From Shouchella tritolerans (GTDB lineage: Bacteria > Bacillota > Bacilli > Bacillales > Bacillaceae_D), in assembly GCF_025770735.1 (NCBI RefSeq), contig NZ_JAODPB010000009.1, positions 62,001 to 126,000 on the forward strand: 64,000 nt of DNA, in the 5' to 3' direction. The position numbers were made by a program, and so were the translations under genes. The notes under the pieces are model-generated. The model ran no database searches. It was not told where the DNA came from and was given only the letters and a program-made list of their open reading frames with translations. Below are positions 26,754 through 36,524 of the stretch, piece after piece; position 1 is the stretch's first letter, and every line of letters begins with the position of its first letter.

Positions 26754-27377
26754 TTAATGGTTAACAGATGTAAGGCATGCATCAATTTTTGCAAACACAA
26801 AGTCCAAATCTTTCGGATTGGCGACAAAGTCAAGGTCGTCCGTGTCAATCGTTAAAACCGTTGTGTTCTCCTCTTTAGCGAGTTCTGCCATTGTCGCCTC
26901 ATAATCGTCTGAGAGCTTGCGCAAATAATTGGGATCCATCTCTTTTTCAAAAGGACGCCCCCTTTTGGTAATACGGTTGGTTAGTGTCGACAAGCCTGCT
27001 TTTAAGTAAATGACGACTGTTGGCTTTGGCAATGGCTCGTTTAAAATTTGAAAAATACGTTTGTATTGGCGCCATTTGAACGCAGGCAGCGTTTGACGGG
27101 CAAAAATTAAGTTTTTGCATATGTGATAATCCGACACGACTGGTTTGTGATTAAGAACAGGGCAAATATCTTCTAATTGTTTGACGCGGTTGCACAGAAA
27201 GAACATTTCGGTTTGGAAACTCCATTCCTCCATATTGTCATAAAATTTTTCGAGAAAAGGGTTTTCTTCAACGATTTCAAGCAAGCATTCTCGCCCATAG
27301 TGGGTAGCAATCGCTTTGGCCAACGTTGTCTTTCCGACGCCAATCACTCCTTCTACACATATAAATGGGGTCGTCAA
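26754..27377 (-). CDS. dgk: Deoxyguanosine kinase
   Basis: Purine deoxynucleoside salvage kinase of 207 residues. P-loop GVIGVGKTT (residues 10-18), EEWSFQTEMFFLCNR, a YHICKN segment in place of the DRS region, and LID RITKRGRPFEKE. Matches the YaaG type. TTG start at 27377 is fixed by GAGGAGG 7 nt upstream. First gene of dgk-dck. Confidence 0.93.
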   Translation of the reverse strand: MTTPFICVEGVIGVGKTTLAKAIATHYGRECLLEIVEENPFLEKFYDNMEEWSFQTEMFFLCNRVKQLEDICPVLNHKPVVSDYHICKNLIFARQTLPAFKWRQYKRIFQILNEPLPKPTVVIYLKAGLSTLTNRITKRGRPFEKEMDPNYLRKLSDDYEATMAELAKEENTTVLTIDTDDLDFVANPKDLDFVFAKIDACLTSVNH

Positions 27378-27503
27378 TCCGTTTCCTCCTCGTTTTGCAT
27401 GTTTACATGTGCTAGTGTACCACGTTTTGTGGTCAAGCAGTGTGAAAGTCGAACGTCAAAAAATGTGGTACACTTAAGGGAGTAAATGATGCGAAATGAG
27501 CAG

Positions 27504-27535
27504 AGGAGGGAGACTGCTGTAAGCAGTATGCGATG
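27504..27535 (+). promoter_or_regulatory. Ribosome site of patB with a hairpin in the spacer
   Basis: GAGGAGGG ends at 27510, while the only usable start is ATG 27533, 22 nt later. In between lies a perfect hairpin, ACTGCT (27513-27518)/AGCAGT (27522-27527) with a 3-nt loop. Folding removes 15 nt and leaves an effective spacing of 7 nt. Confidence 0.6.
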
Positions 27536-28708
27536 AACGAATTTGATAAAGTAATTGAACGCAGAGGAACCAATTCGATGAAATGGGATGGAACAAAAAC
27601 GCTGTTTGGCGAAGATGACTTGTTGCCAATGTGGGTAGCAGATATGGATTTTAAAGCGCCGACCGCTGTTATTGAGGCTTTAAAGGCCAAAGTTGAGCAT
27701 GGCGTTTATGGCTATGCGGCTCCTTCAATTGAGGCAGACGAAGCGATTGTGAACTGGGTTGACTCCCAGTACGGTTGGAAAATAGAAGCCGACTCGATCG
27801 TCCATGTCACAGGTGTTGTGCCGGCATTGAGCAATTTAATTAAAACCTTTACAAATGAAGGCGACGAAATCATTATTCAACCACCTGTATATTATCCGTT
27901 TTATAATGTTATCGAGAAAAACAAACGCCAACTTGTGAAAAATCCGCTTCTATTTGATGGAAGTCACTATAAAATGGATTTGGCTGGATTGGAGCAGGTG
28001 ATCACAGACAATACAAAAATGCTTCTGTTGTGCCACCCACATAATCCAGGGGGACGCGTGTGGAGCAAAGAAGAGTTAAAAGCGCTGGCCGAAATATGTG
28101 AGCGTCACAACCTTTATGTGATTTCTGATGAAATCCATGCCGATTTGCTCTTTGAAGGGTACACACACACACCGTTTGCAACTGTTACAGAAACAATTGC
28201 AAACCGTACGTTTACAGCGCTTGCGCCAACGAAAACATTTAACTTGGCCGGCGTTCAAGGGGCCTACGTGATTATTGAAGATCCGAAGCTTCGGCTGGAA
28301 TTCGTTAGAGAGCTGGAAGCCACATTTATGAATGGACGCAATATGTTCTCTGACATTGCCACCAAAGCTGCATACGAGCACGGAAAGCCTTGGTTAAAGG
28401 AGCTAATGGCATACATCCAAGCAAATTATCAGTATACTGTTGACTATTTGGCAACGTATATGCCGAAAATCGAGCCGATTCAACCACAAGGAACGTACTT
28501 ATTGTGGCTCAATTGTCAAGAGCTCGGCCTTCACCCTGATGAACGGAAAAAATGGTTGCTCCAAGAAGCCAAAGTTGTACTCAACCCTGGTGCGATTTTC
28601 GGGGAAGAGGCTCGTGATTTCGAGCGTTTGAATTTGGCGACTTCTCGACAAACGCTTACTGAAGGGTTGGAGCGCATCCGGCGCGCTTATGAAAATAGGG
28701 GTTTTTGA
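27533..28708 (+). CDS. patB: MalY/PatB-type cysteine-S-conjugate beta-lyase
   Basis: PLP enzyme of 391 residues that cleaves cystathionine or other cysteine conjugates. Signature LLPMWVADMDFKAP at the N-terminus, HPHNPGGRVW, SDEIHADL, and the PLP lysine in APTKTFNLAGVQG. The family both degrades cystathionine and, in some members, regulates; here only the enzymatic role is supported. The unusual ribosome site is described separately. Confidence 0.93.
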   Translation: MNEFDKVIERRGTNSMKWDGTKTLFGEDDLLPMWVADMDFKAPTAVIEALKAKVEHGVYGYAAPSIEADEAIVNWVDSQYGWKIEADSIVHVTGVVPALSNLIKTFTNEGDEIIIQPPVYYPFYNVIEKNKRQLVKNPLLFDGSHYKMDLAGLEQVITDNTKMLLLCHPHNPGGRVWSKEELKALAEICERHNLYVISDEIHADLLFEGYTHTPFATVTETIANRTFTALAPTKTFNLAGVQGAYVIIEDPKLRLEFVRELEATFMNGRNMFSDIATKAAYEHGKPWLKELMAYIQANYQYTVDYLATYMPKIEPIQPQGTYLLWLNCQELGLHPDERKKWLLQEAKVVLNPGAIFGEEARDFERLNLATSRQTLTEGLERIRRAYENRGF

Positions 28709-28793
28709 TGCAGGAAAGTCGTATTTAAAAGCGAATAAAATATATAGGTGTCTTGTCATCCTAATACGTCCGATTAAAGGAGTCGTTGCCTAT

Positions 28794-28946
28794 ATGAGCA
28801 AGCCTTTAAAATCATTGTCGGAAACCTTGGAGCAGGAATTTACACGCTCGTTGAACCGCGAATTAACCAAACCGGAAAAAGAACTGTTGGAATGGATTGA
28901 ACAACGGCAGCTGTATCTCGCTTACGGGCAAATGAAGACATCTTAA
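28794..28946 (+). CDS. Small hypothetical protein upstream of the ywpF-like gene
   Basis: A 50-residue, mostly helical, charged protein (MSKPLKSLSETLEQEF start; EKELLEWIEQRQLYLAYG end). AAAGGAG stands 11 nt before the ATG. The next ORF follows within 40 nt, suggesting co-transcription. Function unknown; I do not recognise a family. Confidence 0.6.
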   Translation: MSKPLKSLSETLEQEFTRSLNRELTKPEKELLEWIEQRQLYLAYGQMKTS

Positions 28947-28985
28947 ATGACACTAGGGCAAGGCAAGACGTGGGGAGGAAGGTAC

Positions 28986-29477
28986 TTGAAGACATTTAAA
29001 CTGTATGCATTGCAAGTGATTGACGGGCAAGGGGGGAAAATGGAACAACACCCCGTTCCTTTTAATGACGGGCTCATTATCAATATGGAAAACGAAGACA
29101 AGACATGGTTTCTCGACGCCGTTGTCTCCAATGAAGATGCCCGTTTTTTTGAAAGGGAACAGGAAGCGGAGCGCCATATACTCGTTAGTGTCGTCATTAC
29201 GAGCAAAAACAACCACCCCGCGGTTATGATTACTTCCATTGAAGCGATTACAGAATTGGATCAAGGAAAAAGTGTCGTATTAAAAGGGAAAATTGTTTCA
29301 GGCCGCGATGATGTGCTAGAGGATGTGTTTGAAGACATTCTCGCTGAAGGAATCGAACGGGATGACGTGGTGGATGAATTTAAACGGCGAGTCGAGAAGT
29401 TAGAGGCATATTCAGATAAAACCATTCAAGAAGTCTACCAAGACTTGAAAAAAGATAAAAATTACCATTTGCTTTAA
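28986..29477 (+). CDS. ywpF: YwpF-like family protein
   Basis: A 163-residue soluble protein whose start (LKTFKLYALQVID), NDGLIINMENE and the C-terminal EDILAEGIERDDVVDEFKRRVE match the YwpF family, function unknown. TTG start at 28986 is chosen for GGAGG 7 nt upstream and alignment with MKTFKL of the family; the longer frame from 28947 has no site. Confidence 0.72.
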   Translation: MKTFKLYALQVIDGQGGKMEQHPVPFNDGLIINMENEDKTWFLDAVVSNEDARFFEREQEAERHILVSVVITSKNNHPAVMITSIEAITELDQGKSVVLKGKIVSGRDDVLEDVFEDILAEGIERDDVVDEFKRRVEKLEAYSDKTIQEVYQDLKKDKNYHLL

Positions 29478-29484
29478 CCGAGGC

Positions 29485-29520
29485 AAAAGCAACGGAGACG
29501 CGTTCTTCCGTTGCTTTTTT
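29485..29520 (+). terminator. Terminator after the ywpF-like gene
   Basis: Twelve-bp stem AAAAGCAACGGA/TCCGTTGCTTTT, 10-nt loop, T run. Confidence 0.88.
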
Positions 29521-29594
29521 CGTGGGCGGGCGGGTTGTATAGCTTTATCAATTTTGCTCCATAATAACAGGAAAATGAGTGGAAAAGGAGCGCC

Positions 29595-30815
29595 GTGATT
29601 GTGGGAAAAACAAAGAAAACATGGGGGTTGCTATCCCTTGCCTCCGTGCCGCTAGTCATGACGCTTGGAAACTCAATGTTGATTCCAGTGCTGCCGACTA
29701 TTGGAAAACAATTGCAAATAAGCTCTTTTATGGTTAGTCTTCTTATTACTGTTTATTCCGTTGTGGCGATCGTGTTTATTCCCATTGCGGGCTATATTTC
29801 TGACCATGTAGGACGAAAGCCGGTCATCATCCCAAGTTTAATTGTTGCCGGGATTGGCGGACTGATGGCAGGGTTAGCCGCATGGAAAATGGACAATGCT
29901 TATTGGGTCATTTTAATTGGCCGGCTGTTGCAAGGAATCGGCGCGGCGGGGGCATCGCCGATTGTGATGCCTTTCGTCGGTGATTTGTTTAAAAACAACC
30001 AAGATGTTAGTGAAGGGTTGGGCATCATTGAGACTGCCAATACATTTGGCAAAGTGCTCAGCCCAATTTTTGGGGCAGTACTCGCTTCGATTATTTGGTA
30101 TTTGCCGTTTTTTTCATTCCCTATCTTTTGTTTCGTCTCCATTTTTCTTGTCTTATTTTTAGTAGAAAGCCCGCCATTAGCCAAAAAGCCGAAAAACTTA
30201 ACGCTTTTTTTAAAGTCGATGAAAAAGATTTTTAAACGGGAAGGGCGCTGGCTATATGTGGTGTTTTTTGTTGGTGGGATGTGTATGTACATTTTATTCG
30301 GCGTCCTTTTTTATTTGTCATCGTTTTTAGAAGAGACACACCATATTGATGGAATCAGAAAAGGCGTTATTTTAGCGTTTCCTTTAATGGCATTGTGCTT
30401 GGCGTCGTATGGGACAGGGCGGATCATTGGCCAAGACCAAATCAAAATGAAATGGATGACAGTGGCGGGGTTGTGCCTTCTTGCTGTTTCGACGTTTGTC
30501 GTTTCGTTTAATAAGGAATTGTATGTAATGCTGACAGCACTTTTTGCTGCAGGAGTAGGCATTGGCGCGGCGCTACCGAGCCTGGATGCGTTCGTGACAG
30601 AAGGGATTCCCATGGAACAGCGAGGGTCGGTTACATCATTTTATAACAGCATGCGCTTTGTAGGTGTAGCGATTGGCCCGCCATTGTTTGCTCTTTTTAT
30701 GAAAGGGAACCATTTTTGGACATTTACGGGGAATGCACTCCTTGTGGTTTTGTCGGTTTTGCTTGTATTTTGGGGCGTACGGCCACATAAAAAAGTGTCA
30801 CAGACTTGGCAATAA
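29595..30815 (+). CDS. MFS transporter (drug:H+ antiporter-like)
   Basis: Twelve-helix major facilitator, 406 residues. MFS loop motif GYISDHVGRKPVI between helices 2 and 3 (about 65-77) and the helix-4 region GRLLQGIGAAGASPIVM with an RxxQGxGxA pattern support an efflux carrier. Substrate unknown. GTG 29595 is 4 nt from AAGGAG and GTG 29601 is 10 nt; either may be used. It lies directly before ytkD. Confidence 0.88.
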   Translation: MIVGKTKKTWGLLSLASVPLVMTLGNSMLIPVLPTIGKQLQISSFMVSLLITVYSVVAIVFIPIAGYISDHVGRKPVIIPSLIVAGIGGLMAGLAAWKMDNAYWVILIGRLLQGIGAAGASPIVMPFVGDLFKNNQDVSEGLGIIETANTFGKVLSPIFGAVLASIIWYLPFFSFPIFCFVSIFLVLFLVESPPLAKKPKNLTLFLKSMKKIFKREGRWLYVVFFVGGMCMYILFGVLFYLSSFLEETHHIDGIRKGVILAFPLMALCLASYGTGRIIGQDQIKMKWMTVAGLCLLAVSTFVVSFNKELYVMLTALFAAGVGIGAALPSLDAFVTEGIPMEQRGSVTSFYNSMRFVGVAIGPPLFALFMKGNHFWTFTGNALLVVLSVLLVFWGVRPHKKVSQTWQ

Positions 30816-30880
30816 TAGACGCATTGACCGCAATTGGCTATACTTTTAACAAAAGAGGAATACGAAAAAGGCGGTTGTAT

Positions 30881-31363
30881 ATGGAACATTTTATCGATCC
30901 CCAAGGGCAAAAGGTGAAACTGGTTCTCGGAAACGAAGAACGATTTACCGAGGCGGCGGGGCACGTCCTTGTGCTTCCCCGTTTTCAAAAGCAGTGGGTG
31001 CTCACTGAACACCGAGAGCGGGGCTATGAATTTCCAGGCGGAAAAGTGGAGGATGGCGAGACGACTAAAGATGCGGGTGTGCGCGAAGTTTGGGAAGAGA
31101 CAGGGGCCCATATTGGCAGTATCGTTTATATTGGCCAATATCAGGTAGAGGGGCGGTCTGGAACGTCTTTTTGCAAGGATATTTTCGCAGCGGTTGTCAC
31201 TGAAATGGAAAAAAAAGATTGCTATAAGGAAACAAAGGGGCCTCTTTTGCTAAAGGAGCTTCCGGCTACCTTGAAAGAGGACCCTCGTTTTAGCTTTATT
31301 ATGAAAGACGAAGTTGTTCCCACAGCAACTGCCTATGCGATCGCACAAGGGCTTTTTTCGTAG
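30881..31363 (+). CDS. ytkD: Nudix nucleoside triphosphatase YtkD
   Basis: A 160-residue Nudix hydrolase. The full Nudix box is present in GGKVEDGETTKDAGVREVWEETGA (positions about 52-75, written here in part: REVWEETGA). Context WVLTEHRERGYEFPGGK and the C-terminal FSFIMKDEVVPT match B. subtilis YtkD, an MutT-like enzyme acting on oxidised dGTP. Start at 30881 has AAGGCGG 9 nt upstream. Next to ytlDCA as in B. subtilis. Confidence 0.92.
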   Translation: MEHFIDPQGQKVKLVLGNEERFTEAAGHVLVLPRFQKQWVLTEHRERGYEFPGGKVEDGETTKDAGVREVWEETGAHIGSIVYIGQYQVEGRSGTSFCKDIFAAVVTEMEKKDCYKETKGPLLLKELPATLKEDPRFSFIMKDEVVPTATAYAIAQGLFS

Positions 31364-31389
31364 CATGCAAAAGGGTACAAGGGCATGCT
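31362..31389. terminator. Inverted repeat between ytkD and ytlD
   Basis: Seven-bp perfect arms AGCATGC/GCATGCT with a 14-nt loop between two convergent genes. No T run on either side, so a weak or factor-assisted terminator. Confidence 0.4.
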
Positions 31390-32186
31390 TAACGATGATG
31401 CTCGGTTATCCGTTTTTCGAAGCGCTCGACTGCAATGTACATAAGTGTTGCCAAAATCGCGATGACGAGCAGACTCATGAACACTAAGTTAAAGTTAAAT
31501 ACTTGGAATCCATAAATGATTAAGTAGCCTAACCCTTGCTTACTAACGAGGAATTCACCGACAATGACGCCGACCCACGATAACCCTACATTCATTTTTA
31601 GTGTTGAAACAATCACCGGTATGGTTGCTGGATACACGACGTGGCGGAATTGTTGCCATTTGGATGCAGAAAATGTTTGCAGTACTTTCAAATAGTTTTC
31701 ATCTACTTCTTTAAATGCAGTGTAAACAACCATTGTTGTAATGATGACTGAAACGAGCATGCCCATAGCAATGACAGAAGTCATGTTTGGCCCAAGCCCA
31801 ACGATCAAAATCGGGCCGATTGCTACTTTTGGCATTGAATTTAATACGACTAAAAACGGATCAAGGATTTCGGCCAGCCTTTTCGACCACCAAAGCAAAG
31901 CCGCCAATATCGTGCCGGCAAGCGTACCTAGCAGAAAACCAAGGACCGTTTCAAACATCGTCACTCCGGTATGGAGCCATAATGTCCCGGCGACAATATG
32001 CTCATAAAGCAAACCGAGGATGCGTGATGGCATGCTAAATAGCAGCGGGTCGATTAACGCTAAACGTGAGGCTGTTTCCCAACCGATAACAAGGGCAAAT
32101 ACAATCGCCAGCTGTGTGAGGCGAATGAATCGTTTTTCTTTTTGACGGGCAGTCATGTAATGTTGGTGCAGATCATGTGGTGTCAA
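31389..32186 (-). CDS. ytlD: ABC transporter permease (YtlD-like, NitT/TauT family)
   Basis: A 265-residue permease with six helices and the BPD_transp_1 EAA-type loop ([21 protein letters not shown]). TTG start at 32186 is supported by AAGGAG 10 nt upstream and overlaps the ytlC stop region by 14 nt; other in-frame starts lack sites. Third gene of a leftward importer operon. Related systems import thiamine pyrimidine precursors, aliphatic sulfonates or nitrate; the substrate is not evident. Confidence 0.9.
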   Translation of the reverse strand: MTPHDLHQHYMTARQKEKRFIRLTQLAIVFALVIGWETASRLALIDPLLFSMPSRILGLLYEHIVAGTLWLHTGVTMFETVLGFLLGTLAGTILAALLWWSKRLAEILDPFLVVLNSMPKVAIGPILIVGLGPNMTSVIAMGMLVSVIITTMVVYTAFKEVDENYLKVLQTFSASKWQQFRHVVYPATIPVIVSTLKMNVGLSWVGVIVGEFLVSKQGLGYLIIYGFQVFNFNLVFMSLLVIAILATLMYIAVERFEKRITEHHR

Positions 32187-32931
32187 GGCGTTCCAACTCC
32201 TTCCAAATGAGCTGAAATTGGTGGTTGAATTCTGGATGGTTTCGTACCTCAAAAGGAGAAAGTTGTTTCAGTGCTTGTGGAACTGAAAAAATTTGTGCGA
32301 CACGCCCTGGCTTTTGCGTAAACAAAACGATCCGGTCGCTCATAGCAATCGCTTCGCCAATATCATGCGTTACAAGAATTGCTGTTTTCTGTTCCGACTT
32401 CAACGTTTTAAAAACGAGCTCCTCCAACTTTAGTTTTGTTTGTTGGTCCAATGCGGAAAAAGGTTCATCAAGCAATAGCAGCGACGGGTCAGTAGCCAAC
32501 ATGCGGACAAGGGCGACACGTTGGCGCATTCCTCCTGAAAGCGCTTGTGGGCGCTCGTGCCGTTTATCGCTAAGACCAAAGCGGTTCAGCCAACGCAGCG
32601 CTTTTTTTGCCGACAACTCTGTATAGCTGCCGCGAATCCGTTGACCGATGGTGATATTGTCTTCAATTGTTAGCCAAGGAAACAGATAATCATGTTGCAG
32701 CATATAGCCAATTTGGCCATTATTGGCGGTATCAAGAGACAGTGATCCTTCTGTCTGTTTAAGCAATCCAGCAATGATCGAAAGGATCGTTGTTTTGCCA
32801 CAACCACTTGGGCCAATAAAAGAGACAAATTCCCCTTCTTTTACTTCAAGGGAAACATCTTTTAATGCTTGAAAAGCACCTGATTCGTTGACGTAAGTGA
32901 AAGAAAGTCGGTCAATGCGTAAGGATGCCAT
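32173..32931 (-). CDS. ytlC: ABC transporter ATP-binding protein (YtlC-like)
   Basis: ATPase of 252 residues. Walker [10 protein letters not shown] (about 39-47), signature [15 protein letters not shown], Walker [14 protein letters not shown]-loop VTHDIGEA. NitT/TauT type. GGAGG lies 8 nt upstream of the ATG, 12 nt after the ytlA stop. Confidence 0.93.
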   Translation of the reverse strand: MASLRIDRLSFTYVNESGAFQALKDVSLEVKEGEFVSFIGPSGCGKTTILSIIAGLLKQTEGSLSLDTANNGQIGYMLQHDYLFPWLTIEDNITIGQRIRGSYTELSAKKALRWLNRFGLSDKRHERPQALSGGMRQRVALVRMLATDPSLLLLDEPFSALDQQTKLKLEELVFKTLKSEQKTAILVTHDIGEAIAMSDRIVLFTQKPGRVAQIFSVPQALKQLSPFEVRNHPEFNHQFQLIWKELERLDTT

Positions 32932-32943
32932 GATCGTGCCTCC

Positions 32944-33930
32944 TTATTCCATTCCTTGTTTGCTAATGTCATCATTGACAAGCTCGCTAAAGGGAATCGG
33001 TTCCGGTAGTTCTCCTGCTTCTTCCATGATTTCAAGCAACTGTGCCCATGCTTCTTCTGTTAACACAGGATCTTCGGCATATGAGCCTTGCTCTTTATAG
33101 CGTTCGACTGAACTTGCTAAAATGGCGGTAGGGGTGTCTTCAAAAAATGGCTCAATCGCTTTAGCCGTTTCCTCAGGAGACTGTGATTGGATTTGTTTTT
33201 GTCCTTCATAAAGGGCTGCACTAAAACGGACGAACAAGTCGGTATTCTGATCCAATACACTTTGTTTGGCCATAAAAGAAGTGTAGGGGACTTGCTTCAC
33301 TTCAGTGCCGAAAGAGGCAACAACTGTACCAATTCCTTCCTCTTCAAAAAGCGAGGCTTGTGGCTCAAACAATTGAACATAATCACCTGTGCCAGAAGCG
33401 AAAGAACTGGAGATGTTGGCGAACTCGATATTCTGCAAAAGCGCTAAATCTGCGTGAGGGTCGATGTCATGCTGTTTCAGCACATATTCGCCAACCATTT
33501 GCGGCATGCCGCCTTTGCGTTGGCCTAAAAACGTGCTTCCCTTCAAATCTTCCCACTGAAAATCGCCTGTATCTTCTCTGGCAACGAGGAATGTTCCGTC
33601 TGTTTGCGTCAATGCTGCAAAGTTGATCGCCGGATCAGCAGCTTCCTGAGAAGCGACATAAATGGATGTTTCTGACCCTACTAGAGCGATATCAGCCCCG
33701 TCAGATAAAAGGGAAGTCATCGTTTTATCGCCTCCCCAAGTAGTTGTCAGTTCGATGTCAATCCCGTTATCGGCAAAATAGCCTTCGGCGATAGCGAGAT
33801 AAAAAGGGGCGTAGAAGACAGACCGAGTCACTTCGGCAACACGCACCGTTTCTTTGTCCGTATTTTGACTACATGCCGCCAAAATAAGGCAGGCAATCGC
33901 TGTGCCAACAGCGATATTCCGTTTTTTCAC
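32944..33930 (-). CDS. ytlA: ABC transporter substrate-binding lipoprotein (YtlA-like)
   Basis: A 328-residue lipoprotein with signal peptide and lipobox LAAC (Cys20), then a NMT1/SsuA-type two-lobe domain (VFYAPFYLAIAEGYFADNGIDIEL, LVGSETSIYVA). The fold is shared by binders of thiamine pyrimidine precursors and sulfonates; ligand uncertain. GTG start with AAAGGAG about 11 nt upstream. First gene of ytlACD; no TPP riboswitch is visible before it. Confidence 0.9.
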   Translation of the reverse strand: MKKRNIAVGTAIACLILAACSQNTDKETVRVAEVTRSVFYAPFYLAIAEGYFADNGIDIELTTTWGGDKTMTSLLSDGADIALVGSETSIYVASQEAADPAINFAALTQTDGTFLVAREDTGDFQWEDLKGSTFLGQRKGGMPQMVGEYVLKQHDIDPHADLALLQNIEFANISSSFASGTGDYVQLFEPQASLFEEEGIGTVVASFGTEVKQVPYTSFMAKQSVLDQNTDLFVRFSAALYEGQKQIQSQSPEETAKAIEPFFEDTPTAILASSVERYKEQGSYAEDPVLTEEAWAQLLEIMEEAGELPEPIPFSELVNDDISKQGME

Positions 33931-34027
33931 GAGTTTTTCACTCCTTTCAATTGCCTTTGCCTTTGCTTACATTATGCAAGCACGAAAAAAAGGGTGTTTG
34001 CCCATTTCAATAAAAGGGGTTTTTTTT

Positions 34028-34810
34028 ATGATCATCTCAAAAGAACGTGTTCCGTCGCCCCATCCGAATATTCATTTATACGAGACGTCTTACAAAAGTG
34101 GCACGTTAACGGTATACGGTTTATTAGCAGAACCGAAGTCTCGAAACAAACAACCAGGGTTATTGTATTTGCGCGGAGGCATTAAATCAGTTGGCATGGT
34201 CAGGACACAGCGTATTATCCAGTGGGCTCACGAAGGATTTGTTGTGTTTGCTCCTTATTACCGGGGCAATCGTGGTGGCGAAGGCAGAGAGGATTTTTGT
34301 GGGGATGATCGTTTTGACGCATACAGCGGTTTTGATGTGCTAAGCAGTCATCCTCTTGTTGACAAAGAAGCAGGCGTCCATGTAGTTGGATTTTCAAGAG
34401 GAGGAATCATGGCGCTTTGGACAGGGCTTATGCGGCCGGAAGCGACTAGTGTGGTCTGTTGGAGTGGCGTCACCGATATGGTATTAACCTATAAAGAGCG
34501 TGTTGACTTACGGAGAATGATGAAACGCGTGATTGGTGGAACGCCGTGGAAACGACCGGAACTATATGAAAAACGGACCCCACTTCGCCATTTAAGCGAT
34601 TTTCAGCCCGCCCTTCTGTTCATTCATGGCGAAAAAGATGAACATGTTTCCATTGTACACGCTCAAAAAGCGCTTCGTGCTGCCAAGCGTAGCCAGAATA
34701 TCGAATCATGGTTTTTCGACGATTTTTCGCATCATTTCCCAGCAGATGAGCAAGAAAAAGTACTGAGAAAGGCAGCGTCATGGATGAAGGCAAAACACCA
34801 CTCAAACTGA
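34028..34810 (+). CDS. ytmA: Alpha/beta hydrolase, S9-like (YtmA)
   Basis: A 260-residue cytoplasmic hydrolase with catalytic Ser in GFSRGG, Asp in GEKDEH and His in DFSHHFP, the S9/prolyl oligopeptidase-like triad. Oxyanion-type RGG and PYYRGNRGGEG precede. Substrate unknown. ATG 34028 follows AAAAGGGG by 8 nt; the longer frame overlaps the ytlA leader without a site. Divergent from ytlA as in B. subtilis; the small ytmB gene is absent. Confidence 0.88.
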   Translation: MIISKERVPSPHPNIHLYETSYKSGTLTVYGLLAEPKSRNKQPGLLYLRGGIKSVGMVRTQRIIQWAHEGFVVFAPYYRGNRGGEGREDFCGDDRFDAYSGFDVLSSHPLVDKEAGVHVVGFSRGGIMALWTGLMRPEATSVVCWSGVTDMVLTYKERVDLRRMMKRVIGGTPWKRPELYEKRTPLRHLSDFQPALLFIHGEKDEHVSIVHAQKALRAAKRSQNIESWFFDDFSHHFPADEQEKVLRKAASWMKAKHHSN

Positions 34811-34848
34811 GGGGAAATGTGGTACTCGGTACGAACAATGAAGGACGG

Positions 34849-34898
34849 GAGCGTTTGTCTATAGTCTGAAGCAGGCAGCTTTTTAGCTGCCTGCTTAT
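34849..34898. terminator. Hairpin between ytmA and pckA, with a repeat fragment
   Basis: Perfect 12-bp stem AAGCAGGCAGCT (34869-34880)/AGCTGCCTGCTT (34885-34896) with a 4-nt T loop, serving two convergent genes. Directly before it, 34849-34868 (GAGCGTTTGTCTATAGTCTG) is a reverse-complement copy of the end of the intergenic repeat at 42645, two mismatches in 17. Confidence 0.7.
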
Positions 34899-34904
34899 TA
34901 AAGG

Positions 34905-36488
34905 TTATGAAAGGCGTGGTCCAGCAAGACGGACGCTGTCTTTTGCGGCCGGAAAGGCGGAAAAATTTTCGTGGAACTGTTTAGCAAGACGTATGGCGGT
35001 CGCTTCATAAGCTGCTTTGTCCTTCCAAACGCGTCGTGGGGTCAACAGTTCATCTGGGACGCCAGGGCAGTGTGTTGGGACATAAAGGCCAAAAATGGGG
35101 TCGCACACCGTTTCAATCTCATCCAATTCCCCTTGCAAAGCGGCTTCTACCATAGCACGTGTGTAAGCAAGCTTAATGCGTGTGCCAGTTCCATAGCTAC
35201 CCCCTGTCCAGCCTGTGTTCACAAGAAACACTTGGACGTCATCATTTTCCAATTTGTCCCCTAGCATGGTGGCATACTCTTCTGGTTTGCGTGGCAAAAA
35301 CGGAGCGCCAAAGCAAGTCGAAAATGTCGCTTCAGGTTGGGTGATGCCACGTTCGGTTCCCGCTAGTTTTGACGTATAGCCAGATAAGAAATGGTACATC
35401 GCTTGTTCTTTTGTCAACTTGCTGATTGGCGGCAATACGCCAAATGCATCAGCAGTTAGGAATATAATTGCTTTCGGAGGCCCGGCAACACTAGGCAGCA
35501 AAGCATTTGGAATCGCTTCAAGCGGGTATGCAGCCCGCGTATTTTCTGTCAACTCGCCGCTTTTAAAGTCAGGTTTTCCAGTGTGTGGATCGACGACAAC
35601 ATTTTCAAGAACTGCCCCAAAGGCAATGGCGTTCCAAATTTGCGGTTCGCTTTCTTTTGAGAGGCCGATGCATTTGGCGTAGCAGCCCCCTTCAATGTTA
35701 AAGATGCCTTTTTCTGACCAGCCGTGCTCGTCGTCGCCGATCAGGCGCCTATGTTCGGAAGCTGACAGTGTCGTTTTGCCGGTACCTGAGAGGCCAAAAA
35801 AGAGTGCCGTTTCTCCTTCATCGTTTGTATTGGCTGAGCAGTGCATTGGCAGCACGCCTGCTTCAGGGAGCAAGTAATTCATCACGGAAAAGATCGCTTT
35901 TTTCATTTCACCGGCGTATTCAGTACCGCCAATTAAAATAATGCGTTGCTCAAATGAGATGATGACAAACGCTTCTGAGCGAGTGCCGTCGACAGATGGA
36001 TCGGCTTTAAAAGTCGGTGCGCTAATGATCGTAAATGGTTCCAAGCCATTGTTTGAAGGAGCTTGCTCACGAATAAATAGCTGTCTAGCAAACAAGTGAT
36101 GCCAAGCAAACTCATTTAAATACGTAATCGGAAGTTGGAATGAAGGATCAGCGCCAGCGAAGCCAACTGATGCGTAACGGACATCTTTTTGTTGCAAATA
36201 ATGTAACACTTTGTCTTTTAGCCGGGTGAACACTTCCGCCGAAATGGACTTATTCGTTGCCCCCCAATGAATGGAATCTCTAGTCGTTGGTTCATCGACA
36301 ATAAACTTGTCTTGAGGCGAACGGCCTGTGTAAAGACCTGTTTTGACAGCGAGTGCGCCAGAATCGGTCAATATGCCTTCGTTCCGTTGGAGTGCATGCT
36401 CGACCAGTGTCGGGGCAGGCAATTGGCGCAACGTTTTAGGACTTGAAAGCAATTGTTCTAGTAAAGCTGAACGGTGAAGCATTTTCAT
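34905..36488 (-). CDS. pckA: Phosphoenolpyruvate carboxykinase (ATP)
   Basis: Gluconeogenic enzyme converting oxaloacetate and ATP to PEP, CO2 and ADP. The 527-residue protein has [10 protein letters not shown], the P-loop [20 protein letters not shown] with the metal-binding Asp, and the adenine-site region [17 protein letters not shown] lies 9 nt upstream. Its promoter carries a CcpN-like site, so repression during glycolysis is likely. Confidence 0.97.
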   Translation of the reverse strand: MKMLHRSALLEQLLSSPKTLRQLPAPTLVEHALQRNEGILTDSGALAVKTGLYTGRSPQDKFIVDEPTTRDSIHWGATNKSISAEVFTRLKDKVLHYLQQKDVRYASVGFAGADPSFQLPITYLNEFAWHHLFARQLFIREQAPSNNGLEPFTIISAPTFKADPSVDGTRSEAFVIISFEQRIILIGGTEYAGEMKKAIFSVMNYLLPEAGVLPMHCSANTNDEGETALFFGLSGTGKTTLSASEHRRLIGDDEHGWSEKGIFNIEGGCYAKCIGLSKESEPQIWNAIAFGAVLENVVVDPHTGKPDFKSGELTENTRAAYPLEAIPNALLPSVAGPPKAIIFLTADAFGVLPPISKLTKEQAMYHFLSGYTSKLAGTERGITQPEATFSTCFGAPFLPRKPEEYATMLGDKLENDDVQVFLVNTGWTGGSYGTGTRIKLAYTRAMVEAALQGELDEIETVCDPIFGLYVPTHCPGVPDELLTPRRVWKDKAAYEATAIRLAKQFHENFSAFPAAKDSVRLAGPRLS

Positions 36489-36524
36489 GTTTAATGGCTC
36501 CTTTTTGCAATTTTAAGTGGCTTT

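Noticed and set aside
33931-34027. Possible TPP riboswitch before ytlA
   Set aside because: The gap is under 100 bp and has no aptamer motifs, though the binding protein is of a THI5-like fold.
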